Shown here: piece by piece, positions 9,003-17,369 of the stretch
Layout of the letters: each line of letters starts with the position of its first letter
How positions within the stretch are numbered: position 1 is the stretch's first letter
From: Pedobacter sp. ok626
GTDB lineage: Bacteria; Bacteroidota; Bacteroidia; Sphingobacteriales; Sphingobacteriaceae
Assembly (NCBI RefSeq): GCF_900100435.1
Contig: NZ_FNEX01000008.1
Coordinates: 62,001-126,000, forward strand
Direction: 5' to 3'
DNA: 64,000 bases
Notes under the pieces: model-generated
Databases searched by the model: none
Seen by the model: only the letters and a program-made list of their open reading frames with translations
What the model was told of the DNA's origin: nothing
Translations under genes and position numbers: made by a program

Positions 9003-9487
9003 TTACGTATTCTCCCGCGAGCATTATTATAAGGGGAAGCTGTATTGAACTGTATCATCCTGCCCATTGTCCATTTTTCGTACCAAGTAGTTTCGTATAG
9101 CTCGTTGTTGGATTTTTTGTCAATCACGGTTAAGATTTCACGAACTGTTTTATCTAGCTTTTCTTGTAAAGTCATAAAATCATCTTGCTCATAATCTTTA
9201 TAAAACTTCATAGCAAGTTTACCAAGCTCGTTCCATTTATAGCCTGTGTCCGGAAAATCTACAGGTTCATTATTGTCTTTTTTCCTATTCCATTTCAAAA
9301 CTAGTTCACCCCAACCAATAAGATAGGCCAAGAGGTTGTTGATACTCATCATGGTACCTTTAGAATGGCCTTCTAATTCTTTTTGCATAGCGCTATCAGA
9401 TGAAATAGAAATAATCTCTTTAAGAAGAGTATTGTAATTTGTCTGGATTGCGATTTGTAACTCATGCTTACTTACTGGAACTGCCAT
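8981..9487 (-). CDS. ClbS/DfsB family four-helix bundle protein
   Basis: The 168-residue protein matches the ClbS/DfsB family (DUF1706): MAVPVSKHELQ at the start, the LLAYLIGWGELVLKW helix, and the C-terminal YEKWTMGRMIQFNTASP block. ClbS of E. coli is a self-protection protein that hydrolyses colibactin; most relatives have unknown substrates and share the DinB-like bundle. The ATG at 9487 is chosen because it begins the conserved family sequence; an upstream TTG at 9553 would add a hydrophobic stretch unlike the family. Two pieces of a second copy, one inverted, lie at 17370-17609. Role here inferred only. Confidence 0.85.
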   Translation of the reverse strand: MAVPVSKHELQIAIQTNYNTLLKEIISISSDSAMQKELEGHSKGTMMSINNLLAYLIGWGELVLKWNRKKDNNEPVDFPDTGYKWNELGKLAMKFYKDYEQDDFMTLQEKLDKTVREILTVIDKKSNNELYETTWYEKWTMGRMIQFNTASPYNNARGRIRKWKKQKE

Positions 9488-9572
9488 ACGGGTCAATATA
9501 TTGAAATGGAATAGAAAAAAAACAAGGATATTAAATAAAATCCAGTTGCTCATTTTCGTTTTGCGCGCCTAT

Positions 9573-10190
9573 TTATACCTTTTTGAATTTCTTGTTTTCC
9601 GTTTTAGGAAGAAAGTACCCTTTTATACAATTAGGGTTCATAATGCATATTTGTATGTGATCTTTCTCTTTAAATCCGGCATTAGTATATAAGTCATCAC
9701 CTTCAGAGAAAACACCTCTAACAGAATCAAAAGCTTGCATGCTACTATCTTCTCTGAATTGATGAAGGGTTTCAATTACGGCACAATCTAATTCACGTAA
9801 TATAAGATCTCTACTGCTGCCAACCGTTTTATTCACAGGCATATCTTTTCCTAATGCGTTTGAAGTAGCAACAAGCAAAGTATGCGCTTCTTTTAAAAAG
9901 AATAAGTTCTGATAATCCAGTAAATCAAGACAGAAGCCTAAGTTGATAACGGCGCCTATTACAGCAGGATTTTTAATTGGAGTTTTTGATTTTCCTGGGT
10001 TTAATTTTAGCCATTTAGCAAATTCCAAGGCTCGGGAAGGACTATTATCCCACATGTAAACTCCATGGCCTAACCAGTCGTATTTATTTGTACTGTTACG
10101 GAGTGAGGCTTTCCCCCTGACTACATCAGTAACCAAACTTTCATCACAACCGTGAAAACCGAGGATTAATCCTGGTCTTGTTGAATACAT
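9573..10190 (-). CDS. Conserved hypothetical protein, possible ADP-ribosyltransferase-fold toxin
   Basis: A 205-residue cytoplasmic protein of a widespread uncharacterised family. The sequence has GFHGCDESLV (His13), then DWLGHGVYMWDNSPSRALEFA (Tyr45), then FSEGDDLYTNAGF (Glu163) before the HIQICIMNP strand. The order His, Tyr in a G-x-G-x-Y-x-W turn, then Glu resembles the H-Y-E triad and the HGT...G.GIYFA...A..YA pattern of PARP-like ADP-ribosyltransferases. That is my inference. Its start overlaps the upstream 57-residue gene by 25 bases, a layout common in toxin-antitoxin pairs. It could also be a nucleic-acid-processing enzyme of the same fold. Confidence 0.7.
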   Translation of the reverse strand: MYSTRPGLILGFHGCDESLVTDVVRGKASLRNSTNKYDWLGHGVYMWDNSPSRALEFAKWLKLNPGKSKTPIKNPAVIGAVINLGFCLDLLDYQNLFFLKEAHTLLVATSNALGKDMPVNKTVGSSRDLILRELDCAVIETLHQFREDSSMQAFDSVRGVFSEGDDLYTNAGFKEKDHIQICIMNPNCIKGYFLPKTENKKFKKV

Positions 10191-10339
10191 AAATGTTTGT
10201 AAGGTTCGCGAAAATTACCTTTTTCCGTGATAATACCAGAACGCACCAAAAATTCCTTAGATTCTTTCTTACTCTTAGAAAGCCTCTCGGTATATTTCTT
10301 AATTGCTGTGGAAAATTCCTTTCTTTCTTTTTCTGACAT
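10166..10339 (-). CDS. Small basic protein overlapping the ART-like gene, possible antitoxin
   Basis: A 57-residue charged protein starting MSEKERKEFSTAIKKYTERL. It is helical and lysine-rich, with the pattern KESKEFLVRSGIITEKG that I associate with small genes preceding the GFHGCDES-type protein in other bacteria. The ATG at 10339 is preferred to an upstream alternative at 10375 because it begins the conserved part. The gene ends 25 bases inside the downstream coding sequence, so the two are translationally coupled. A role as antitoxin is an inference from layout and size only. Confidence 0.65.
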   Translation of the reverse strand: MSEKERKEFSTAIKKYTERLSKSKKESKEFLVRSGIITEKGNFREPYKHLCIQQDQD

Positions 10340-10433
10340 GCTACAAAAATACGAATTATCCCTAGGAATAACCACACCATCAATCAGATAATAATTTTTT
10401 AAGGCATTGACTTTAGAAAAATTTTACAAGAAT

Positions 10434-10676
10434 CTATGCAATTAATATCACAGATGCAGCAGCTACTTGAGAGTTTCGATCTTTTACCTGATATTCTCGT
10501 CTCACTTCTTCCATTTGATCGCTCATTGCATCAATAGCTGCAATATGCTCAGGTTGGTCAAGATATGAAACCTTTCCCTCACGTTCCAATCTTTCATAGA
10601 TTTCAGCTGTTCTACTTACTTTTTGTATCATGTTAAAAGGGTTTGAGATGTTTTCAAAAATCATAAAGTCATCCAA
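10434..10676 (-). CDS. Hypothetical gene fragment
   Basis: The frame encodes FENISNPFNMIQKVSRTAEI and further helical sequence, then stops in an unrelated hydrophobic tail (ASVILIA). The same frame is open upstream for about 20 more codons without a start, up to the point where the Bro-N remnant begins on the other strand. It therefore looks like an internal piece of a larger protein cut at both ends. I do not recognise the family. The proposed start is a TTG; the first ATG is at 10664. Confidence 0.35.
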   Translation of the reverse strand: MDDFMIFENISNPFNMIQKVSRTAEIYERLEREGKVSYLDQPEHIAAIDAMSDQMEEVRREYQVKDRNSQVAAASVILIA

Positions 10677-10719
10677 AGTTCTATCTTTATTTCTAAGTTT
10701 CCCACTACCTACCTTATGA

Positions 10720-10977
10720 TATTTTTCTATCGTTGATGTAATTGAGGTTTCGAGGGGAGCTCAGTTCCAAGACGATATTGGAGTGATTTAAAAAAGAAAC
10801 TTCATGCTGAGAGAAGTTGAAGGGTACGAAGAAATCGTACAGTTGAAAATGAAAGCTGAACATGGCAAGATGCGCGAAACAGAAGTTGCCGATACGGAAC
10901 AATTACTACGTTTAATCCAATCTATCCCCTCGCCCAAGGCTGAACCATTTAAAATGTGGTTGGCAAAAGGTCGCTAA
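10720..10977 (+). pseudogene. Remnant of a Bro-N gene
   Basis: This is a degraded second copy of the Bro-N gene at 5125-5763. It matches from about 5190 (TTTTTCTATC..TTGATGTA) to about 5445. The last 150 bases are nearly identical and encode KAEHGKMRETEVADTEQLLR and the SPKAEPFKMWLAKG block before a stop at 10975. The first part is scrambled by small deletions and substitutions and has no frame. The remaining bases of the 10677-11142 gap hold nothing else I can name. Confidence 0.85.
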
Positions 10978-11142
10978 TAATCTGAATCCTCATTTTTAAG
11001 AGGTGTGGCGAGTTGATTCAGCAGCTCAGGTATGTCAGTCACAAATCCGAATTTATCTTAAAAATAGTCAATTAGATATAATAATCTATTTAGCCAAAGA
11101 TCACCGAATTGAATAATCCTAACCTATAACAAGATTACAACC

Positions 11143-11877
11143 TCATTTCTCCAGCTTAACAGTATAAACTTCCTGAACCGACCTTTGTTCATCTTTACGA
11201 TCAGTTAAAGTAGCAAATACTTCAACTGAGTTACCGTTAAACTGCACACTATCAATGCAGCCTGTGTCATCAGTAGAGAAGCACTTGTTTTTAAAATAAA
11301 AACCTTTCTCAATTCCCCTTGATAAATCAATTAATGCGAAATTAAAACGTTCTAGCATATTGTCATAATCCCCAATTTGGAGCACTTGTCCCAGATTAAT
11401 ATCAAAACCTGTAACTTTTACAAAGGTTCTTTCCACTGGTTTGTCAGATTTGGATAACGTCAACAACGCGGTACAACTCGTAGCACAGGCATGCGTAAAA
11501 AATAAATGAGTTTTGTTTTCACCCTTAAATCTGGGTATAAAATGGCGTCTAAATTCAAGCATCTTTCCGCCACAGTAAACCCCTTCTGTCCTACCTTTCG
11601 ACCATTTAATATAGATATCGTCATATCTTGTGGTATCATCTTTAACCAGATACTCAATTTTCCAACCGTCTGCAGTTATTATATCATGAGCATTAAAATC
11701 AACATCTTCATACTTCCGATCATAAAAATTGATAGGAATTAATTTACCGGTTCCATTTCCGGGATGATTTTGCTTAACAGATTTCTCTACCGGGGTTTCC
11801 CTATTTGTACAAGACAAAATGACCAAATAGTAAAACAATAAGATGATGTACTTTCTCAATTGAAAAGATTTTAGCAT
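11143..11877 (-). CDS. Hypothetical lipoprotein
   Basis: A 244-residue protein with a short signal sequence and lipobox (YLVILSCTN, Cys about residue 23), so it is probably anchored in a membrane facing the periplasm. The rest is a soluble domain with several aromatic beta-strand-like blocks (ITADGWKIEYLVKDD, GVYCGGKMLEFRRHF) and four cysteines. I do not recognise the family. The ATG at 11877 is chosen because it places the signal peptide properly; an upstream start at 11916 would overlap the divergent DUF4272-like gene. Confidence 0.65.
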   Translation of the reverse strand: MLKSFQLRKYIILLFYYLVILSCTNRETPVEKSVKQNHPGNGTGKLIPINFYDRKYEDVDFNAHDIITADGWKIEYLVKDDTTRYDDIYIKWSKGRTEGVYCGGKMLEFRRHFIPRFKGENKTHLFFTHACATSCTALLTLSKSDKPVERTFVKVTGFDINLGQVLQIGDYDNMLERFNFALIDLSRGIEKGFYFKNKCFSTDDTGCIDSVQFNGNSVEVFATLTDRKDEQRSVQEVYTVKLEK

Positions 11878-11908
11878 TAAAGATAGTATATTGTACCTGA
11901 AAGCAAAC

Positions 11909-12154
11909 ATGATCAAACCATCGATATTGATGAGTGCATTAAAATCAAAAACCCAAACTGAAATATTATTGACGTCTCTAGGTATCCCTTTTTATGACCG
12001 TGTCTCTTTGATTGAAAAAGAGCAGGAATCTGAGATTAGATCTGCCCAGGATATTGCTCAACGAATATTGATCCTCACCTATTTAATTTACATTTCTAAT
12101 GTCGAGGAAGACAGTTTAGAAGAAAGAGATGTAACTTTAGAAAGTTTATTGTAA
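11909..12154 (+). CDS. DUF4272-like protein, truncated
   Basis: The 81-residue product resembles only the beginning of DUF4272 proteins: KSKTQTEILLTSLGIPFYDR, then the VSLIEKEQESEIRSAQDIAQR block that corresponds to the family's conserved 'lRsaeEIAkRa' element. Family members are usually above 200 residues. This one ends after SLEERDVTLESLL, 25 bases before the AraC gene, so it is probably a 3'-truncated remnant at the left edge of the redox gene cluster. The divergent lipoprotein start lies 31 bases away. Confidence 0.5.
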   Translation: MIKPSILMSALKSKTQTEILLTSLGIPFYDRVSLIEKEQESEIRSAQDIAQRILILTYLIYISNVEEDSLEERDVTLESLL

Positions 12155-12179
12155 CCTCACATTACTAATTATTGTAGCA

Positions 12180-13163
12180 ATGATTTTTGAATTTACAACA
12201 GCACCCGGATTCGACTTTATTAAATTTTTCGCAAAGCATATCAATGCAACTGTTATAGATAATTTCATGGAAATCCCGAGTACGATGGGGGAAGGTTATG
12301 TGCGTAAAGTCGGCTTTGGGAACGATTTTAAATTAACCATCCATCATTACACACTAAAGGATGATTTAATTATTAAGCGAAATCCTTCCCCAGAGACCAG
12401 TAGCGTAAGAACCTTTTTCTTTTATAATACCAATCAGGATCTTGAAGTTAAATATGAAAATGAAGAGCATATACCATTCTCAAAAAAAAATGATGCTTCT
12501 ATACTTTTATCTACCAATGACCTGAAGACCGAAATCCGTTTTCCTGCTGGCAGTAATATACAGTATGTAGTAGTTGCAATTGCTGCTGATAGACTACGCG
12601 CTATTCTTTCGATAGAAAACCCCAATAGTACCATCAAAACGATCACAGGCGAAAACGCTTCGTTTCTTTTTTTCGAAAGCTTGGATTCCGAAATGCAATT
12701 GCTGCTGAAAAATATAGTATCTGTTGACATGAACAATTCCATGAATAATTTCTATGTCCAGATCAAGGTTCAGGAATTGATGTACCTGCTTTTCAGTAAG
12801 CTCTCACTCAGGGAGAATACTACTTTTAAAAATATAAACAGTAATGATGCAGAAAGACTTTTGGTCATCCGTAATGAAATATTGAGTGATCTTAGTACCC
12901 CTCCGGTTATTGGCGAGCTGGCAACTATCGCCTCGATGAGCGAGACCAAGTTGAAGCAGCTTTTTAAACAAACATTTGGTGATACCATCTATAACTATTA
13001 CCAAAGGGCGAGAATGGAAGAAGCTGCCTTCCTGCTGAAGCAGGCTAAGCATTCCGTTTCCCAGGTTGGCTATGAACTGGGGTTCTCCAACCTCAGCCAC
13101 TTCAGCAGGCTATTTGAAAAACAATACGGCATCACGCCAAAAAAATTCTCCTATACAGCCTAG
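12180..13163 (+). CDS. AraC family transcriptional regulator
   Basis: A 327-residue DNA-binding regulator. The first 220 residues form an effector or oligomerisation domain without a recognised signature. The last 100 carry the two helix-turn-helix motifs of the AraC/XylS family (IATMSETKLKQLFKQTFG-type first helix pair, then VSQVGYELGFSNLSHFSRLF and YGITPKKF). It precedes four redox genes on the same strand, the first 102 bases away, and probably controls them in response to a reactive compound. That is inference from position. Confidence 0.92.
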   Translation: MIFEFTTAPGFDFIKFFAKHINATVIDNFMEIPSTMGEGYVRKVGFGNDFKLTIHHYTLKDDLIIKRNPSPETSSVRTFFFYNTNQDLEVKYENEEHIPFSKKNDASILLSTNDLKTEIRFPAGSNIQYVVVAIAADRLRAILSIENPNSTIKTITGENASFLFFESLDSEMQLLLKNIVSVDMNNSMNNFYVQIKVQELMYLLFSKLSLRENTTFKNINSNDAERLLVIRNEILSDLSTPPVIGELATIASMSETKLKQLFKQTFGDTIYNYYQRARMEEAAFLLKQAKHSVSQVGYELGFSNLSHFSRLFEKQYGITPKKFSYTA

Positions 13164-13265
13164 CTGGCCGCCCCCCTTCTGTCGGATACGACTATTTTTA
13201 TGTCTTTTTGGGTTATTTTACCCATTAGACAGCCAATACCTTTGTATTGTTATCATTAGAAGATT

Positions 13266-14195
13266 ATGAAAGCTATACAATACAAAGATTATGGAAGCTC
13301 AGATGTCATCGAACTGGTCGAAGTACCAGTTCCATCCATCCAAAATAAAAATGATGTTTTGATCGAGGTTAAGGCGGCAGGTATAAATCCAATAGATATA
13401 AAGATCAGGAAGGGTTTCATGAAGGCAGCCCGCCCTGTAGAAATGCCCTTTATCCCCGGTGGTGAGGCCTCGGGAATAGTTGTTGCTGTTGGAGATGGGG
13501 TATCAACATTTAAAGTGGGCGATGAAGTCCTTGCCCTCACCAAGACAAGTGCCTATGCAGCGTATGTAACCGCAGACGAAAACTCGGTATTATTGAAACC
13601 ACAAGGATTGACTTTTGAGGAGGCTGCATCAGTTTTTGTAAATATTGGCACAGCCCAATCGGTATTATTCACGGCAGGCAAACTGGAAAAAGGTCAAAGG
13701 GTATTGATCCAGGGTGGAGCTGGCGCAGTTGGTGGAGCCATGGTCCAGATGGCAAAAGCTGCTGGGGCATACGTCATCGCAACTGCTTCGGGTCAAGGTG
13801 TGGAATTGGCAAAAAGCTTTGGTGCAGATGAAGTTATTGATTACAAATTGCAGAAGGTAACCAGTCTGGTAAAGGACATAGATCTGGTGGCAGATAACGC
13901 TGGCGGCGAAACACAGCAAAATTTATTTCCGGTGTTGAAACCGGGAGGCAAGCTATTGAGTATCGTTATCCCTCCATCTCAAGCCTTGGCAGAACAATAT
14001 AAGGTTACCGCGGCTTTCGTAGCCTCAAACATTACTTCGGAAACCTTAAAGAATGGAATCGAACTCTTAAAAACTGGAAAATTAAAACCAGTGGTATCCA
14101 GGGTATTCGCACTCAAAGAAGCTGCTGCGGCTCAGGACTTTTTAACTGCCGGAGGTGTTAATGGCAAGGTTATCCTTACTGTAAATGAAGATTAA
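13266..14195 (+). CDS. NADP-dependent alcohol dehydrogenase/quinone oxidoreductase (MDR superfamily)
   Basis: A 309-residue cytoplasmic oxidoreductase of the medium-chain superfamily, zeta-crystallin/quinone reductase branch. It has the GroES-like N-terminal domain (AAGINPIDIKIRKG) and the nucleotide-binding motif GGAGAVG (residues 150-156). It lacks the zinc-binding cysteine set of classical alcohol dehydrogenases, so it is expected to reduce quinones or enones with NADPH. A TACCTTTG element at 13237-13244 resembles the Bacteroidota -7 promoter box, 21 bases before the start. It is the first of four redox genes behind the AraC regulator. Confidence 0.93.
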   Translation: MKAIQYKDYGSSDVIELVEVPVPSIQNKNDVLIEVKAAGINPIDIKIRKGFMKAARPVEMPFIPGGEASGIVVAVGDGVSTFKVGDEVLALTKTSAYAAYVTADENSVLLKPQGLTFEEAASVFVNIGTAQSVLFTAGKLEKGQRVLIQGGAGAVGGAMVQMAKAAGAYVIATASGQGVELAKSFGADEVIDYKLQKVTSLVKDIDLVADNAGGETQQNLFPVLKPGGKLLSIVIPPSQALAEQYKVTAAFVASNITSETLKNGIELLKTGKLKPVVSRVFALKEAAAAQDFLTAGGVNGKVILTVNED

Positions 14196-14218
14196 GATCA
14201 CAATTAAAACATATAGCA

Positions 14219-15136
14219 ATGTCTAATAAAAAAATATTGGTTGCCGGAGCTACCGGATACCTGGGAAACAAAATCGTAGCTGAACTCCTAAAGCTCAACG
14301 CCGACGTTACAGCGATGGTAAGGGCAAGCAGCGATAGAACTCAGCTGATTGATATGGGCGTGAAACATTTCGTTGTGGGCGACATGATGGACAAAGCTTC
14401 TTTAACCGAAGCCATTTCACCCAAACATGAGTTTGATGCCATAGTGGCAAGTGCCGCTGGGTATACCAAAAGAAAAAAAGGCGACAGCCCGATCACAGAT
14501 ACAGTTGGTTATCAAAATCTGGTGGATGCAACCAAAGCAGCTGGGATTCCCCGGTTTGTTGTCATATCGATTCTTGAATCCGACAAGGCCAAGTCGGTGC
14601 CACATTTTTACAATAAATACCTGATAGAAAAATACCTGGAAGAAAAGCAGCAGCCTTTCATCGCCTTAAGACCAGGCGCATTCCTTGATCAGGTTCCTGA
14701 CTATATCCCTAAGAAAATAGAAAAAGGAATATTCCCAAGCTTTCTAACAGGAACATTCGGAATGGTCTACACCTCCGAACTGGCAAAATATGTTGCAATG
14801 GCTGCAGTTGTCCTGCCAGACTCCGAACTGAACAAGCCAATTGATATCGGTTGGGATAAGCCTGTAAATGCAGAAATCCTGGCACAAGCCTTTGCCACCG
14901 TTTTGAAAAAACCGATCAAGGTTAAGCCTATTATCCCTCCAATTATTTTAAAATCGATCATTCCCCTCATCGCAATGTTCAATGAAAGCGTAAAAGACAT
15001 GTATGAAATGATCAAGTGGATCGATACCGGAATCTATATCAGCAAAAACCCCCAACGACAGAAAGAACTTTTCGGAGAACTACCAACTGTAGAGGAAAGT
15101 GTAAGACACTACTGTCATGATCGTGGCCTGATCTAA
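14219..15136 (+). CDS. NAD(P)-binding NmrA-like/atypical SDR protein
   Basis: The 305-residue protein begins with a Rossmann fold (VAGATGYLGNK, motif at residues 10-16) and continues in the pattern of the atypical short-chain dehydrogenase/NmrA group. The active-site Tyr-Lys pair of classical SDRs is not clear; HFYNKYLIEKYL occupies that region. It may act as a reductase or as a redox-sensing NAD(P)-binding protein. It follows the quinone oxidoreductase by 23 bases and so belongs to the same transcript. Confidence 0.9.
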   Translation: MSNKKILVAGATGYLGNKIVAELLKLNADVTAMVRASSDRTQLIDMGVKHFVVGDMMDKASLTEAISPKHEFDAIVASAAGYTKRKKGDSPITDTVGYQNLVDATKAAGIPRFVVISILESDKAKSVPHFYNKYLIEKYLEEKQQPFIALRPGAFLDQVPDYIPKKIEKGIFPSFLTGTFGMVYTSELAKYVAMAAVVLPDSELNKPIDIGWDKPVNAEILAQAFATVLKKPIKVKPIIPPIILKSIIPLIAMFNESVKDMYEMIKWIDTGIYISKNPQRQKELFGELPTVEESVRHYCHDRGLI

Positions 15137-15206
15137 AGCTAAGCTTTGAATTATAATATAGAATCAATTTAATTGGTGTTTAGCACCTTTCATAAAATAT
15201 ACAAAC

Positions 15207-16286
15207 ATGAAATTATTAGAAAAAGTAACATTAGGAAAGCAGACCTTAAAAAATGCCATTGCCATGGCACCAATGACACGCAGCCGTGCAACCGCCGATG
15301 GCATCGTACAAGAACTGACCGTATTGTACTACAAACAACGGGCAAGTGCAGGCCTGATCATTACCGAGGGCATCAATATATCTGAGCAGGCAATCGGCAG
15401 TCCGTACACGCCGGGCATCTATAACCAGGAGCAAATTGAAGCCTGGAAAAAGGTAACTAGGTCCGTTCACGATGACGGGGATGTAATTTATGCCCAACTT
15501 TGGCATACCGGCAGGGTTGGTCATTCTATTGATAAAAACGGAAACCTACCTGTAGCCCCTTCTGCAATCGGCATACAGGGACAGCAGCATTACACCGCAC
15601 AGGGAATGCAAGATTATGAAACGCCGCAGGAGCTATCTATCGAAGAAATCAAGAAGATTGTAAAAGATTACGGTCAAGCAGCGAAAAATGCCGTAGCGGC
15701 GGGCTTCGATGGCGTTGAACTTCATGCCGCTTTTGGTTACCTACCTAACCAATTTTTATCAGAAAGTGCAAACAAGAGAACTGACGAATATGGGGGAAGC
15801 GTAGAAAACCGAAACCGTTTTGTACTGGAGGTGATGCAGGAATTGGTCAATGCAGCTGGCAGCGATAAGGTGGGAATCAAGATCTCGCCAACGATCTACT
15901 ATAACAATATCGAAAACAGTGACCCTGAGGCACAATTCAAGCCATTGATCGAAGCATTGAATGAGTTGCCATTGGCCTATCTTCATTTGATGAATGGAAT
16001 GTTCCCGTTGGATCACCTGCCACATTATCCTAAGGACGCTATGGAAACCTTCGGTAAGGTAAGCAGGCACCTTGTCATTGCAAATGCAGGGTATACCAGG
16101 GAAACTGGCGAAGCAGAACTGGAAAAGGGTATTGCCAAAATAATATCCTATGGATCGCCATTTGTTGCCAATCCCGATCTTCCAAAAAGATTTGAGCTGA
16201 ATGCAGCATTGAACCAACCAGACCTAGCAACCATGTATGGTGGTGGCGAAAAAGGATACACCGACTATCCATTCTTAGAGAATTAA
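15207..16286 (+). CDS. Old Yellow Enzyme family alkene reductase (NADH:flavin oxidoreductase)
   Basis: A 359-residue FMN-binding enzyme of the OYE/NemA group, expected to reduce activated C=C bonds of enones, maleimides or nitro compounds using NAD(P)H. Conserved blocks are AMAPMTRSRA near the start, AQLWHTGRVGH (residues 96-106), and the active-site segment ELHAAFGYLPNQFLSES. In that segment His173 matches the substrate-binding histidine, while Phe176 stands where most members have Asn or His. SANKRTDEYGGSVENR and the phosphate-binding C-terminal part follow. It is the third gene of the redox cluster. Confidence 0.93.
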   Translation: MKLLEKVTLGKQTLKNAIAMAPMTRSRATADGIVQELTVLYYKQRASAGLIITEGINISEQAIGSPYTPGIYNQEQIEAWKKVTRSVHDDGDVIYAQLWHTGRVGHSIDKNGNLPVAPSAIGIQGQQHYTAQGMQDYETPQELSIEEIKKIVKDYGQAAKNAVAAGFDGVELHAAFGYLPNQFLSESANKRTDEYGGSVENRNRFVLEVMQELVNAAGSDKVGIKISPTIYYNNIENSDPEAQFKPLIEALNELPLAYLHLMNGMFPLDHLPHYPKDAMETFGKVSRHLVIANAGYTRETGEAELEKGIAKIISYGSPFVANPDLPKRFELNAALNQPDLATMYGGGEKGYTDYPFLEN

Positions 16287-16340
16287 TAGTTGCACAAACC
16301 AAATTGTTGTAGCTTCACTTAACAATTATTTATACACAGC

Positions 16341-17360
16341 ATGGAAATAGGAATTGACAGTTTCGCTTCGGCAATGTACGGCACCAATGCGTTGAGCAGT
16401 GTTGATGCCATGGAGCAGTTGTTGGAAAGAATCAGGGTAGCCGATCAGGCAGGCCTGGATATTTTTGGAATTGGGGAACACCATAAAAAAGAATTCCTGG
16501 ATTCGGCTCCGGCGGTAATACTTGCAGCGGCGGCGGCAATGACCAAACGGATACGACTCACCAGTGCGGTCACGGTACTTAGCACCTCCGATCCGGTACG
16601 CGTGTACCAATCGTTTGCAACTTTAGACCTTATTTCAAAAGGTCGTACGGAGCTGGTGGTCGGAAGAGGATCAGCAATAGATGCCTATCCCCTTTTTGGC
16701 TTTGACCTACAGGATTATGATGCCCTTTTTAGGGAGAAGCTGGATCTTCTTCTAAAAATCCGGGATCAGGAATTTGTAACCTGGTCAGGAAAGTTCAGGC
16801 CTCCATTGGACAACCTAGCCGTGTATCCAAGGGCATTACAACAGAACCTGCCGATCTGGCTTGGTGTTGGCGGTACTCCAGAGTCGTTTGTCAGGGCGGG
16901 CGCACTTGGCCTACCACTGATGGTTGCTGTTATTGGTGGCGACACCGAACGATTCCGCCCTTTGGTAGATCTCTATCGCTCGGCAGGTGCAGATGCCGGC
17001 TTTGAACCAGATCAGCTGAAGGTCGGGCTCCATTCCCCAGGTTATGTTTCGGCAAGTACAGCTGATGCGATAGAAGAATATTATCCTGGCTATGCCAAAC
17101 TTTGGACCGAAGCCGGAAAGCAACGTGGGTGGCCTCCTGTTACCCGGGGCAGTTTTAATCATGCGATCAGTGCTAAAGGTGTACTTGTAGTGGGAGGCCC
17201 GGAAGAGGTTGCCGAAAAATTATTAAGACATAGTAGGTCGCTTGGAGGAATCGATAGGTTTACCTTTCAGATGGACAATGCCGGCCTGACCCATCAGCAA
17301 CTGCTCAGTGCGATAGAACTGATCGGTACAAAAGTAATCCCAATGGTCAATGCCGGATAA
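16341..17360 (+). CDS. LLM class flavin-dependent oxidoreductase (luciferase-like monooxygenase)
   Basis: The 339-residue protein has the luciferase-like TIM-barrel features: GLDIFGIGEHHKKEFLDSAP, then TSAVTVLSTSDPVRVYQSFA, ISKGRTELVVGRGSA, and the C-terminal GGPEEVAEKLL block. These enzymes use reduced FMN and oxygen to oxidise small molecules. It is the last gene of the redox cluster, 54 bases after the OYE gene. Immediately behind its stop lie pieces of a ClbS-like gene, so the cluster ends at a rearrangement point. Confidence 0.93.
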   Translation: MEIGIDSFASAMYGTNALSSVDAMEQLLERIRVADQAGLDIFGIGEHHKKEFLDSAPAVILAAAAAMTKRIRLTSAVTVLSTSDPVRVYQSFATLDLISKGRTELVVGRGSAIDAYPLFGFDLQDYDALFREKLDLLLKIRDQEFVTWSGKFRPPLDNLAVYPRALQQNLPIWLGVGGTPESFVRAGALGLPLMVAVIGGDTERFRPLVDLYRSAGADAGFEPDQLKVGLHSPGYVSASTADAIEEYYPGYAKLWTEAGKQRGWPPVTRGSFNHAISAKGVLVVGGPEEVAEKLLRHSRSLGGIDRFTFQMDNAGLTHQQLLSAIELIGTKVIPMVNAG

Positions 17361-17369
17361 AATAAACCT

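Noticed and set aside
12180..17360. Insertion sequence or integrative element around the redox cluster
   Set aside because: No transposase, integrase or terminal inverted repeats were seen; only rearranged gene fragments mark its ends.
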